Of a stretch of 35,705 nt of DNA, positions 19,109-26,733 are shown piece after piece. The DNA is taken from the NCBI GenBank assembly GCA_019247495.1, contig JAFAOU010000195.1, forward strand, positions 1 to 35,705, in the 5' to 3' direction. The notes under the pieces are model-generated. The model saw only the letters and a program-made list of their open reading frames with translations, did no database searches and was not told the DNA's origin. The first letter of the stretch is position 1; every line of letters starts with the position of its first letter. The DNA is from Acidobacteriota bacterium. GTDB taxonomy: Bacteria > Acidobacteriota > Thermoanaerobaculia > Gp7-AA8. Position numbers and translations under genes: made by a program.

Positions 19109-19303
19109 TCAGGAGACGACGTGGTGTTTCAGTACGTCGTCCGGATTCCGGGAGAAGAAGACCGTAACGACTGCCGCCGCGGGGATAAGCCACTGCCACA
19201 CCTTCACGTCCGGGAGATCCTGGGTTACGTAGATCTGAACGCCATAGACGATCGGCAGCGCCATCAGCACGATCAACCCTGTCCAGAAAAGTGTCCTGCG
19301 CAT
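19109..19303 (-). CDS. Small two-helix membrane protein, unknown function
   Basis: A 64-residue protein that I do not recognise. A strong ribosome site (AAGGAGG) sits before ATG 19303, which decides this start over the longer frame from 19375. It has two hydrophobic segments, LFWTGLIVLMALPIVYGVQIYV and VWQWLIPAAAVVTVFF, and a charged end (SRNPDDVLKHHVVS). It diverges from the oxidase operon and shares the intergenic region containing the TTGAC-N4-GTCAC palindrome at 19375, so a link with oxidase function or assembly is possible but unproven. Confidence 0.6.
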   Translation of the reverse strand: MRRTLFWTGLIVLMALPIVYGVQIYVTQDLPDVKVWQWLIPAAAVVTVFFSRNPDDVLKHHVVS

Positions 19304-19374
19304 GAGAGCCTCCTTGAGAGCTTCATGTTGCGTTCCCGCCGATCGCATGACGATGAGGAGCCGCACAAAAGGCA

Positions 19375-19388
19375 TTGACGCACGTCAC
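19375..19388. promoter_or_regulatory. FNR/DNR-like palindrome before the oxidase operon
   Basis: TTGAC-GCAC-GTCAC lies in the gap between the divergent small membrane-protein gene (start 19303) and the oxidase operon (start 19449), 61-74 bases before the latter. It is a textbook-shaped site for an FNR/DNR-family regulator and could control either or both genes. Confidence 0.55.
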
Positions 19389-19448
19389 ACCGCGTCGTGA
19401 TTGCGGCCACCGTCGACCTTGCGTATGCGGCGCGATCGTTCGCGCACG

Positions 19449-19565
19449 ATGAATGACGAAACCCCGTTCGTTCCCCGAGGAGCCGTGGCGTTCTTTGTGG
19501 CCATGATGGCGTTCTACGCCGCTGTGTGGGCGCTGCTGGCGGCGGTCATGGTGGCGCGGCGATGA
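19449..19565 (+). CDS. Cytochrome oxidase subunit IIa-like small peptide (38 aa)
   Basis: ATG 19449 opens a 38-residue frame: a polar head (MNDETPFVPRGA), a single membrane helix (VAFFVAMMAFYAAVWALLAAVMV) and an ARR end. Its TGA overlaps the ATG of subunit II (ATGATC at 19562), so translation is coupled. Size, position and the pattern of Gly-Ala before the helix, Trp in the helix and Ala-Arg at the end recall subunit IIa of Thermus ba3 oxidase, a one-helix subunit of about 34 residues. No strong ribosome site is seen. It is easily missed because of its length. Confidence 0.65.
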   Translation: MNDETPFVPRGAVAFFVAMMAFYAAVWALLAAVMVARR

Positions 19566-20308
19566 TCGAGAAACGCATCATCACCGCGGCGGTCGTCTTC
19601 GTCCTCGCGCTCGCGGGCGTGATCGCGCTGACCGTCAAGCAACTCGGCATCGGACTCCCCACCTGTCTGACCGACGTGCGCCCGTTTCTCGAGGGGAAGG
19701 TGATCGATCAGGCGCCGAAGCGATACGAGATTCACTACGTCGCGCGCATGTGGCGATTCGAGCCGGCCGAAATCTCGATCCGTCCCGGCTCGACCGCCGA
19801 CATCTATCTCAGCACCGCCGACGTCACGCACGGGATGCAGATCGTCGGCACGAACGTGAACCTCATGGCGGTTCCCGGCGCGGTGAACTACGCGCGCGTC
19901 ACGTTCGACAAAGCGGGCGACTACCTCGTGGTCTGCAACGAGTACTGCGGCATCCAGCACCACAACATGGCGGCGCGGATTCACGTCACCGACAAAGTCG
20001 CGGCGGTCGCCGCGCCGCCGCCGGCGGTGCTCGCGGGCGGACGCAAAATCCTCGAAGACCAGGGCTGCACCGCCTGCCATTCGCTCGACGGCGGCGCCTC
20101 GATCGGCGGCACGTTCAAGGGCCTCTACGGCCGCAAACGCGAGCTGGCCAACGGCACCACCGTCATCGCTGATGACGCCTACATCCGCGAGTCGATCGAG
20201 AAGCCGGACGCCAAGATCGTGAAGGGCGTCGACCCCGGAATGCCGCCGCTGCCCGTTCCGCCTGCCGACATCACAGCCATCATCGAGTACCTGAAGACGC
20301 TGCAGTAG
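19562..20308 (+). CDS. Cytochrome c oxidase subunit II with fused cytochrome c domain
   Basis: A 248-residue protein. One N-terminal membrane helix (IITAAVVFVLALAGVIALTV) precedes a cupredoxin domain with the CuA ligands: His in DVTHGMQIVG, then CNEYCGIQHHNM with two Cys, a His and a Met. After an Ala/Pro linker (about residue 155) comes a monohaem cytochrome c domain, CTACHS, with the likely axial Met in DPGMPPLPVP. It would receive electrons from periplasmic cytochromes and pass them via CuA to subunit I. ATG 19562 is used because it overlaps the upstream stop. The C-terminal cytochrome fusion is typical of caa3 (A-type) oxidases but here accompanies a B-type subunit I. Confidence 0.94.
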   Translation: MIEKRIITAAVVFVLALAGVIALTVKQLGIGLPTCLTDVRPFLEGKVIDQAPKRYEIHYVARMWRFEPAEISIRPGSTADIYLSTADVTHGMQIVGTNVNLMAVPGAVNYARVTFDKAGDYLVVCNEYCGIQHHNMAARIHVTDKVAAVAAPPPAVLAGGRKILEDQGCTACHSLDGGASIGGTFKGLYGRKRELANGTTVIADDAYIRESIEKPDAKIVKGVDPGMPPLPVPPADITAIIEYLKTLQ

Positions 20309-20320
20309 AGCGCGAGGAAA

Positions 20321-22027
20321 ATGAACATGCGATCGGCTGCACCTCCCTACACGCGCATCGATGTCGAGCCGGGCCTCCGAAAAATCATCCTCTTCGAAAT
20401 CCTCTTTCCGATGGTCCTGCTCATCGTCGGCATCGCCATGGGATTTCTGCAGGTGCTCTTCCGCGCCGGCATCATCCGCTCGCAGAGTTTTCTCGGTATC
20501 GAGTACTACCAGGGGCTGACGCTGCACGGCGCGATCAACGCCGTGGTCTTCACGACCTTCTTCGCCGTCGCATTCGGACACGCCCTAATTCGTTTCTACC
20601 TCGGCAAGCCGCTCTTTCTCGGCTGGTCGTGGACGTCGCTGATCCTGATGACGACCGGCACGTTGATGGCGGCGCTGCCGATGCTGACCGGTCACGCCAG
20701 CGTGCTCTACACCTTCTATCCGCCGCTCAAAGCGCATCCGGCGTTCTACGTCGGCCTGGTGTTGCTCGTGATCGGATCGTGGATCGCGTTCTTCAGTTGG
20801 ATCCCGCTGTATCGGGAGTGGAGGCGCGAATTTCCCGACACGAAAGTGCCGCTCGGCGTGATAGGCATCTTCGCCACGTTCATCGTCTGGTTCATCGCCA
20901 CGGTTCCGGTGGCGATCGAGATCATCGCGCTGCTGATCCCATGGTCGTTCGGCTGGACGGCAACGGTGAACGTACCGCTGGCGCGGATGCTCTTCTGGTT
21001 TTTCGGGCACCCGCTCGTCTACTTCTGGCTGCTGCCGGCCTACGTGATGTTCTACACGATGCTGCCGAAGTTGTCGGGCGGAAAGCTCTACTCCGATTTC
21101 GCCGGCCGCTTCACCTTCCTCTGGCTGGTGGCGTTCTCGGCGCCGATCGGAATCCATCATCAATATATGGAGCCGGCCATCAGCACGACGTGGAAGGCGG
21201 TACACGCGCTTTTCACGTTGCTGGTGGCAATCCCCAGCCTCGTCACGGCCTTCACGCTCGCGGCCTCGATGGAGCACGGCGCGCGCAAGAACGGCGGAGC
21301 AGGACTCTTTGGCTGGTGGCGAAAGCTGCCGTATCTCGATACGGACCGCTGGATGTTCGGCTACCTCTTCGCCGGTCTCGTGCTCTTCATCCCGGGCGGC
21401 ATCACCGGCATCATCAACGCGTCGTACAACCTCGACACCGTCGTACACAACACGTCGTGGATGCCGGCGCACTTTCACCAGACGGTGGCCGGGCCGGTCT
21501 TCCTGGCGTTCATCGGCGGAAGCCTGATGCTGCTGACGATGCTGACCGGCCGCGAGGTCGCGTTCAAACGGATCAACGTCTGGATCCCCTACATCTGGGC
21601 GCTCGGCATTCTCGTTTTCTCGACCGGCCTGTTCCGCGGCGGCGTCCTGGGCGAACCGCGCCGCACGAACCTCGGCCTGTCCTACGCGAATCCGTCGTCA
21701 CCGCTCTATCGCGCCGATTGGGAGTTCTCGCGAGTGGTCGGCGCAATCGGCGGCACGATCATGGCGATCGCCATGCTCCTCTACTTCATCGTCTTCTTCG
21801 GAACGCTGCTGAAGAAAAAGACCTCTTCGCCGTCGCTGGAGTTTCCTGTCAGCGAGCCGTATCACGATGAGGACGTCGCCTCGGTGCAGAACTTCCGGCC
21901 ATGGCTCGTCGCCGCGGTGATTCTTCTCATCGTCGCCTACACGATGCCGTTCGTCGAACTGGCCAAAGGAAGGTACGAGGGCGCGCCGCCGTACGACCCC
22001 GGCAGTCCGGTCGCGCAGGTTCGATGA
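20321..22027 (+). CDS. Haem-copper oxidase subunit I, B-type (ba3-like)
   Basis: A 568-residue polytopic protein that reduces oxygen to water and pumps protons. The low-spin haem His lies in LTLHGAINAVVF. The CuB/cross-link region is WFFGHPLVYFWLLPAYVMFY, where YFWLLPAY is characteristic of the B family. The CuB His pair is in PIGIHHQYMEPAIS. The late WMPAHFHQTVAGP region carries the His ligands of the haems. A B-type assignment also fits the small IIa-like peptide and the lack of a subunit III gene. B-type oxidases generally have high oxygen affinity. The start ATG 20321 lies 12 bases after subunit II, behind GAGGA. The SCO gene overlaps its stop. Confidence 0.95.
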   Translation: MNMRSAAPPYTRIDVEPGLRKIILFEILFPMVLLIVGIAMGFLQVLFRAGIIRSQSFLGIEYYQGLTLHGAINAVVFTTFFAVAFGHALIRFYLGKPLFLGWSWTSLILMTTGTLMAALPMLTGHASVLYTFYPPLKAHPAFYVGLVLLVIGSWIAFFSWIPLYREWRREFPDTKVPLGVIGIFATFIVWFIATVPVAIEIIALLIPWSFGWTATVNVPLARMLFWFFGHPLVYFWLLPAYVMFYTMLPKLSGGKLYSDFAGRFTFLWLVAFSAPIGIHHQYMEPAISTTWKAVHALFTLLVAIPSLVTAFTLAASMEHGARKNGGAGLFGWWRKLPYLDTDRWMFGYLFAGLVLFIPGGITGIINASYNLDTVVHNTSWMPAHFHQTVAGPVFLAFIGGSLMLLTMLTGREVAFKRINVWIPYIWALGILVFSTGLFRGGVLGEPRRTNLGLSYANPSSPLYRADWEFSRVVGAIGGTIMAIAMLLYFIVFFGTLLKKKTSSPSLEFPVSEPYHDEDVASVQNFRPWLVAAVILLIVAYTMPFVELAKGRYEGAPPYDPGSPVAQVR

Positions 22028-22695
22028 AACCGATCGTTCTCGCGCTGCTGCTGTTCGCGCCGTCGATCGCGTACGGCACCGGCCTGGTCTCGTCCGAATT
22101 CGTGGCCGGCAAACCGCTGCCGGTCATCGACATCATCGACGACACCGGCCGCGTGCGATCGACCGCGGACTGGAAAGGCATTCCGACTATCCTCGCGCCG
22201 ATGTACGCCCGCTGCCCGGTGGCCTGTCCCCTCATCGCCAGCGCGTTGAAGCGGGGAGCGGCGCAATCGTCCGCTGGTCCTTCGTCATATCGCGTCGTCC
22301 TCTTCTCGTTCGACCCGCACGACACGCCGGCCGATCTGCGCCACTTCCGCGAACGCGAATCCATCCCGCTGGCCTGGACCGTCGCCGCCGCCGCGCACCC
22401 CGGCGACGCGCGCCGCATGCTCGACGGCATCGGCTATCACTACGGCGAAATCGGCGGCTACTTCACGCACCCCAACGAAGTCATCGCGCTCACTCCCGAC
22501 CTGAAGACCGCGAAGGCGCTCATCGGAACCAACTACGATGTCGACGATCTCCTCGCCGCAGCCCGTGGCGGCGGAGACTGGAGCGGCCGTTACGGCGGAT
22601 GGATCCTCGCTCTGCTTCTCCTGGCGTTACTGCTCTCGGCCATCCATTTGGTTACCCTCTTCACGAGCCGTTCGCGGACCGCTCAAGCCGGTTGA
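22024..22695 (+). CDS. SCO1/SenC-family copper chaperone
   Basis: A 223-residue protein with a signal peptide (MKPIVLALLLFAPSIAYG), a thioredoxin-like domain and a C-terminal membrane helix (residues about 193-212). The copper-binding CxxxC is CPVAC (residues 64 and 68), and a later His is in GYFTHPNEV. SCO proteins deliver copper to the CuA site of oxidase subunit II. The gene overlaps the subunit I stop (ATGA), as expected for the assembly factor of this oxidase. The C-terminal anchor, rather than an N-terminal one, resembles SenC-like forms found with ba3 oxidases. Confidence 0.9.
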   Translation: MKPIVLALLLFAPSIAYGTGLVSSEFVAGKPLPVIDIIDDTGRVRSTADWKGIPTILAPMYARCPVACPLIASALKRGAAQSSAGPSSYRVVLFSFDPHDTPADLRHFRERESIPLAWTVAAAAHPGDARRMLDGIGYHYGEIGGYFTHPNEVIALTPDLKTAKALIGTNYDVDDLLAAARGGGDWSGRYGGWILALLLLALLLSAIHLVTLFTSRSRTAQAG

Positions 22696-22696
22696 C

Positions 22697-22710
22697 GATA
22701 CAGTCGTATC
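22697..22710. promoter_or_regulatory. Possible vapBC operator
   Basis: GATAC-AGTC-GTATC is a perfect inverted repeat 17 bases before the antitoxin ATG, followed by a second GTATCA (22714-22719). Ribbon-helix-helix antitoxins commonly repress their own operon from such palindromes. The role is inferred from its position. Confidence 0.4.
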
Positions 22711-22726
22711 ACCGTATCATCGCATC

Positions 22727-22969
22727 ATGCGTACGACCGTTACGATTGACGATGACGTTTATGAAGCGGCCGTTGCGAACGCCAAAGCCACTGGCCGCCG
22801 GCTTGGGCTGGTGCTCTCCGAAATGGCGCGTACTGCCCTCGAACCGAGGCAGGTTTCGACGACTAAGAAGCGCCGTACACGTTTTGCCGTCTTCGAGGTT
22901 CCCAAGGGAACCCGGATGATCTCTGTGTCAAAGGTCCAGAAGGTGTTGGATGACGAAGGCATTGTCTAA
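22727..22969 (+). CDS. VapB-type antitoxin (ribbon-helix-helix)
   Basis: An 80-residue protein. The N-terminal pattern MRTTVTIDDDVYEAAVANAK, then LGLVLSEMARTAL, fits a ribbon-helix-helix DNA-binding domain. The basic and hydrophobic C-terminal tail (KKRRTRFAVFEVPKG) would neutralise the toxin. It overlaps the toxin gene by 20 bases, the usual antitoxin-first layout. ATG 22727 is chosen because the RHH strand starts there; an open frame continues upstream inside the SCO gene. Base composition is less GC-rich at third positions than the neighbours, which fits mobile acquisition. Confidence 0.85.
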   Translation: MRTTVTIDDDVYEAAVANAKATGRRLGLVLSEMARTALEPRQVSTTKKRRTRFAVFEVPKGTRMISVSKVQKVLDDEGIV

Positions 22970-23411
22970 GGCGAGGCCGCTTCTTCTGGATGTCAATGCT
23001 CTCCTCGCACTCGGGTGGTCGAACCATCCGTTTCATGACGCTGTTTTGGAACGACTCGACCACAGTCCTTCGCAACGGTGGGCGACGTGCCTATTGACGG
23101 AACTCGGCTTCGTGCGCCTTTCGTCGAATGCCACAGTTGTGAATGTTCGACAGAGTCCAGCCGAAGCGATCGAGCTGCTACGGCGGCTCACGGCCGATGA
23201 ACGTCATCTGTATTGCGACATTCTCCCAACTCTCGCCAGCGTACGGACCACTTTCAAACCGCTCCTCGGCCATCAACAGGTCACCGATGCCTATCTCGTG
23301 GCGGTTGCAGCAGCGAACGACGCCACGCTCCTGACTCTCGATCAGCGTCTTGTTTCGACCGTCGTCGGCGGTGACCGCGTTGAAGCATTGCTGCCGAAGC
23401 GCGTGCACTAA
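22950..23411 (+). CDS. VapC-type PIN-domain toxin
   Basis: A 153-residue PIN ribonuclease. Acidic catalytic positions are visible in LLLDVNALLALGW, LTELGFVRLS, VTDAYLVAVA and LLTLDQRL, the four-acid layout of PIN nucleases. VapC toxins cleave RNA, often tRNA or rRNA, to arrest translation until bound by VapB. The start ATG 22950 lies within the end of the antitoxin gene. The pair stands between the oxidase and hydrogenase operons and has no evident metabolic link with them. Confidence 0.88.
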   Translation: MTKALSKARPLLLDVNALLALGWSNHPFHDAVLERLDHSPSQRWATCLLTELGFVRLSSNATVVNVRQSPAEAIELLRRLTADERHLYCDILPTLASVRTTFKPLLGHQQVTDAYLVAVAAANDATLLTLDQRLVSTVVGGDRVEALLPKRVH

Positions 23412-23442
23412 GCGGTCTCCCGCGGCTCCGTGAACATCGCCC

Positions 23443-23458
23443 TGTGCGGAATCGCACA
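23443..23458. promoter_or_regulatory. CRP-like palindrome upstream of the hydrogenase operon
   Basis: TGTGC-GGAATC-GCACA is an inverted repeat with CRP-type spacing (5-6-5), 91-106 bases before the hybO start. A related site lies at 12039-12054. A plausible but unproven -10 (TACATT) lies further downstream near 23500. Confidence 0.45.
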
Positions 23459-23548
23459 AGCACCCGTACCTCAGCGCACCTCCATCGATTCGCACCGCGC
23501 CTACATTCCTGTCGGTCCTCACCGAACCGCGTGACCGAAGGAGAGCGC

Positions 23549-24688
23549 ATGAGCGTGCATCCCACCCTGCATCCGACAATCGACCAGCAACTCAGGCGAT
23601 CCGGCAGCAGCCGGCGTGACTTCATTACCCTCTGCGGAAAACTGATGGTTGCGGCGCCGTTCGGCCTCGCCATCACCAACTTCGTCAGCCCGGAAGCCGT
23701 TGCCGGCGTCGTCGGGAAAGCGCGGCGGCCCTCGGTGATCTGGCTGCACATGCAGGACTGCACCGGCTGCACCGAGACTCTCCTCCGCACCTCGGAGCCC
23801 GATCTCGCCGCATTGATCTTCGACGTCATCTCGCTCGACTACCACGAGACGGTCATGGCCGCCTCGGGGAGTGATGCCGAGGCCGCGTTGAAGGATGCGA
23901 TGAAAGAGAACGACGGGAAGTATGTGCTCGTCGTCGAAGGATCGATCCCGACCAAGGACAACGGCGCGTACCTCAAGATCGCCGGCCGCAACGGCATCGA
24001 CATGCTCAAGGATGTCGCGAACCACGCAGCGGCCGTCATCTCCATCGGCTCGTGCGCATCGTGGGGCGGGATTCCATCGAGCAACGTCAATCCGACCGGC
24101 GCGACCGGAGTCGACTCCATCATCAAAAACAAGCCGGTCATCAACCTGCCGGGATGTCCGCCGAATCCGTACGTTCTGCTCGCGACCGTCCTCGAATACG
24201 CCACCACCGGCAAGGTGCCGAAGCTCGATGCGCTCGGCCGTCCGAAGTTCGCATACGACCGGCTGATTCACGATCACTGTCCGCGCCGCGCGCACTTCGA
24301 CGCCGGCCGCTTCGCCTCCCAGTTCGGCGACTCCGGCCATCGCCAGGGATGGTGCCTCTACAAACTCGGCTGCAAAGGGCCGGTCACCCACGCGCCGTGT
24401 TCGACGCGGCACTTCAACGAAGTCGTCGACTGCTGGCCCATCGGCATCGGTGCGCCATGCGTCGGCTGTACCGAGAAGGACATCGCCTTCACCGTGCCGA
24501 TCTTCAAGACCGCTGACGTTACACACCCGGTGCCTCCCGATTTCTATCCGCCGATTTACGCCGAGCACAAAGGCATCAGCGCGACGGCCACCGGCGTAGC
24601 AGGCCTGGTCGGCGGCGCGCTCATCGGCGCAGGACTGATCGCTTCACGAAAGATGAACGAAGGCAGCAGCGACGAGCCGAAGGAGTAG
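23549..24688 (+). CDS. hybO: [NiFe] hydrogenase small subunit
   Basis: A 379-residue protein carrying the iron-sulfur relay. A long N-terminus holds the twin-arginine motif SRRDFITLCGK, followed by a hydrophobic segment, so the folded complex is exported by Tat. The proximal cluster is marked by DCTGCTETLLR, with GSCASWGG and NLPGCPPNP. The distal and medial clusters are marked by HDHCPRRAHFD, CLYKLGCKGP, CWPIGIGAPCVGC and others. A C-terminal membrane helix (VAGLVGGALIGAGLIA) anchors the complex on the periplasmic face. The start ATG 23549 has GAAGGAGA upstream. The order small-HybA-HybB-large-protease equals that of E. coli hydrogenase 2, a quinone-linked H2-uptake enzyme. Confidence 0.95.
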   Translation: MSVHPTLHPTIDQQLRRSGSSRRDFITLCGKLMVAAPFGLAITNFVSPEAVAGVVGKARRPSVIWLHMQDCTGCTETLLRTSEPDLAALIFDVISLDYHETVMAASGSDAEAALKDAMKENDGKYVLVVEGSIPTKDNGAYLKIAGRNGIDMLKDVANHAAAVISIGSCASWGGIPSSNVNPTGATGVDSIIKNKPVINLPGCPPNPYVLLATVLEYATTGKVPKLDALGRPKFAYDRLIHDHCPRRAHFDAGRFASQFGDSGHRQGWCLYKLGCKGPVTHAPCSTRHFNEVVDCWPIGIGAPCVGCTEKDIAFTVPIFKTADVTHPVPPDFYPPIYAEHKGISATATGVAGLVGGALIGAGLIASRKMNEGSSDEPKE

Positions 24689-24691
24689 GCG

Positions 24692-25561
24692 ATGAACACC
24701 GATCGTCGATCGTTCTTCAAAAGCATCGCCGCCGCCGCGGCGGTGACCGCCATTCCAACCGCCGCCATCGCCCGCGCCAAAAAAACCGCGCCGCCCGATG
24801 CCGTCGGCCTGCTCTACGACGCCACCCTGTGCATCGGCTGCAAGGCGTGCGTCGTCGCCTGCAAGGACGCCAACAACATGCCGCCTGACACCAGCGGCTA
24901 CGGCCGCGGTCTCTACGACGCGCCCGACTCGCTCAATCAGTACACGAAGAACGTCATCCAGCTCTACAAGGATGGCGGCGAAACGTCCTACGCGAAAAAG
25001 CAGTGCATGCACTGCATCGATCCAGCCTGCGTCGGCGCCTGCATGCTCGGCGCGCTGCAGAAGGGAAAGTTCGGCGTGGTCTCCTACGACGTCAGCAAGT
25101 GCGTCGGCTGCCGCTATTGCGAAACCGTCTGCCCCTTCAACGTCCCGAAATTCGAGTGGGCGAAGACGGCTCCGAAGATCGTCAAGTGCGAGCTGTGCAA
25201 ACACAGATTGGCCGATGGAAAAGAGCCGGCGTGCACCGAAGTGTGTCCGCGAAAGGCTGTGATCTTCGGGCGGTACACGGATCTTCTGGATGAAGCACAC
25301 CGGCGGTTGAAAGCGAGTCCGAACAAGTACGTTCAGAAGGTTTACGGCGAGCACGAGCTCGGCGGCACGCAGGTGCTCTACCTCTCGCACGTCGACTTCG
25401 AAAAGATCGGCTTCCGCTTCCAGCAACCCGAGTCCGTACCGCACCTGCAGCAGAGCGTTACGCACGGCGTCTACAAAGGATTCGCTGGACCAGTCGCGCT
25501 CTACGCGCTCCTCGGCGCGGTCGTCTTCCGCAACCGCGGGAAGTCGGAGAAGGAGTCGTGA
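24692..25561 (+). CDS. hybA: HybA-type ferredoxin subunit of the hydrogenase
   Basis: A 289-residue protein with a twin-arginine-like leader (DRRSFFKSIAAAAAV) and four [4Fe-4S] cysteine groups: CIGCKACVVAC, CMHCIDPACVGAC, CVGCRYCETVCP and CELC with CTEVCP. A hydrophobic segment near the C-terminus (GPVALYALLGAVVF) fits the HybA membrane anchor. It carries electrons from the small subunit to the HybB membrane subunit. It begins 3 bases after hybO, and its stop overlaps the hybB start. Confidence 0.93.
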   Translation: MNTDRRSFFKSIAAAAAVTAIPTAAIARAKKTAPPDAVGLLYDATLCIGCKACVVACKDANNMPPDTSGYGRGLYDAPDSLNQYTKNVIQLYKDGGETSYAKKQCMHCIDPACVGACMLGALQKGKFGVVSYDVSKCVGCRYCETVCPFNVPKFEWAKTAPKIVKCELCKHRLADGKEPACTEVCPRKAVIFGRYTDLLDEAHRRLKASPNKYVQKVYGEHELGGTQVLYLSHVDFEKIGFRFQQPESVPHLQQSVTHGVYKGFAGPVALYALLGAVVFRNRGKSEKES

Positions 25562-26733
25562 TGCAAACGCACGCACAGCCGCTCGGCGGCGCGCTCTTCA
25601 CGCGCGCCTACCTCTTCCTGCTCGCACTCGGCGCGATCGGAATCGCGTTGATGATCTGGCGTTTCGCTGTCGGTCTCGGAGCCGCGACCGGACTGTCCGA
25701 CGGCTATCCCCTCGGCATCTGGATCGCGCTCGACGTCGTCACCGGAACCGCGCTCGCATGCGGCGGTTACGCCGTCGCCCTCGTCGTCTACATCTTCAAC
25801 AAAGGGCACTACCACCCGCTGGTGCGGCCGGCAATTCTCACCAGCGCGCTCGGCTACACCATCGCCGGCACCTCGGTGGCCGTCGACCTCGGCCGCCCGT
25901 GGAACATGTGGAAGATCCCGCTCTACTTCTGGAACTGGAACCTCAACTCCTCGCTCCTCGAAGTGGCCCTCTGCATCATGGCCTACGTCTTCGTCCTCTG
26001 GATCGAACTGTCGCCGGCCTTCATGGAGAAATGGAGCGTGGACGGTCCGCCGCGGCTGAAACGAATCTCGCAGCGCCTGCTGCCCATCCTCGATAAAGCG
26101 CTGATCTGGATCATCGCCCTCGGCATGCTCCTTCCGACGATGCACCAGTCGTCACTCGGCTCGCTGATGATGCTGGCGGGACCGAAGCTCCATCCGCTCT
26201 GGCTCACCGGCTGGCTTCCGCTGTTCTTCCTCGTCACCTGCCTGGCCATGGGCTACGCGGTCGTCGTCTTCGAGTCGGTCTTCTCAGCGATCGTTTACGG
26301 ACGCAAACCGGAATTCGCGATGCTGCGCAACCTGCAGAAGATCGCGGCCTGGGGCGGACTGTTCTTCGTCATCATCCGCATCATCGATCTCGCCTTCAGC
26401 GGCAGCCTGCATTACGCAACGACGCTCGATCTCTACGGCACGATGTTCTGGATCGAGAACGTGCTCTGGCTACTGCCGCTGGCGATGCTGGCCGGCCCGC
26501 GCGCCAACCTCGGAACGTTGTTCCGCGGCGCGATGGCCGTGGCGCTGGCAGGCGCGGTCTACCGCTTCGACACCTACCTCGTCGCCTTCAATCCAGGACC
26601 GGGGTGGCACTACTTCCCGTCGGTTCCGGAGATGTTCATCAGCTTCGGCCTCATCGCCATCGAGCTCGCGATCTACGTCGCGGTCGTGAAGCGCTTTCCC
26701 ATCCTCGCCGCCGTCAAGGAGAAATCGTCATGA
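25561..26733 (+). CDS. hybB: HybB: NrfD-family membrane subunit of the hydrogenase
   Basis: A 390-residue polytopic protein with about nine to ten hydrophobic segments, starting at AYLFLLALGAIGIALMIWRF. It belongs to the NrfD/PsrC-like group that passes electrons between a periplasmic iron-sulfur protein and the quinone pool. In E. coli HybB this couples H2 oxidation to quinone reduction. I prefer ATG 25561, 6 bases after GGAG and overlapping the hybA TGA, over the adjacent GTG at 25558. Its own TGA overlaps the hybC ATG (ATGA at 26730). Confidence 0.92.
   Translation: MQTHAQPLGGALFTRAYLFLLALGAIGIALMIWRFAVGLGAATGLSDGYPLGIWIALDVVTGTALACGGYAVALVVYIFNKGHYHPLVRPAILTSALGYTIAGTSVAVDLGRPWNMWKIPLYFWNWNLNSSLLEVALCIMAYVFVLWIELSPAFMEKWSVDGPPRLKRISQRLLPILDKALIWIIALGMLLPTMHQSSLGSLMMLAGPKLHPLWLTGWLPLFFLVTCLAMGYAVVVFESVFSAIVYGRKPEFAMLRNLQKIAAWGGLFFVIIRIIDLAFSGSLHYATTLDLYGTMFWIENVLWLLPLAMLAGPRANLGTLFRGAMAVALAGAVYRFDTYLVAFNPGPGWHYFPSVPEMFISFGLIAIELAIYVAVVKRFPILAAVKEKSS

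Noticed and set aside
23412..23548. Sigma-54 promoter before the hydrogenase operon
   Set aside because: No GG-N10-GC element with the flanking TGGCAC/TTGC pattern is found at a suitable distance.
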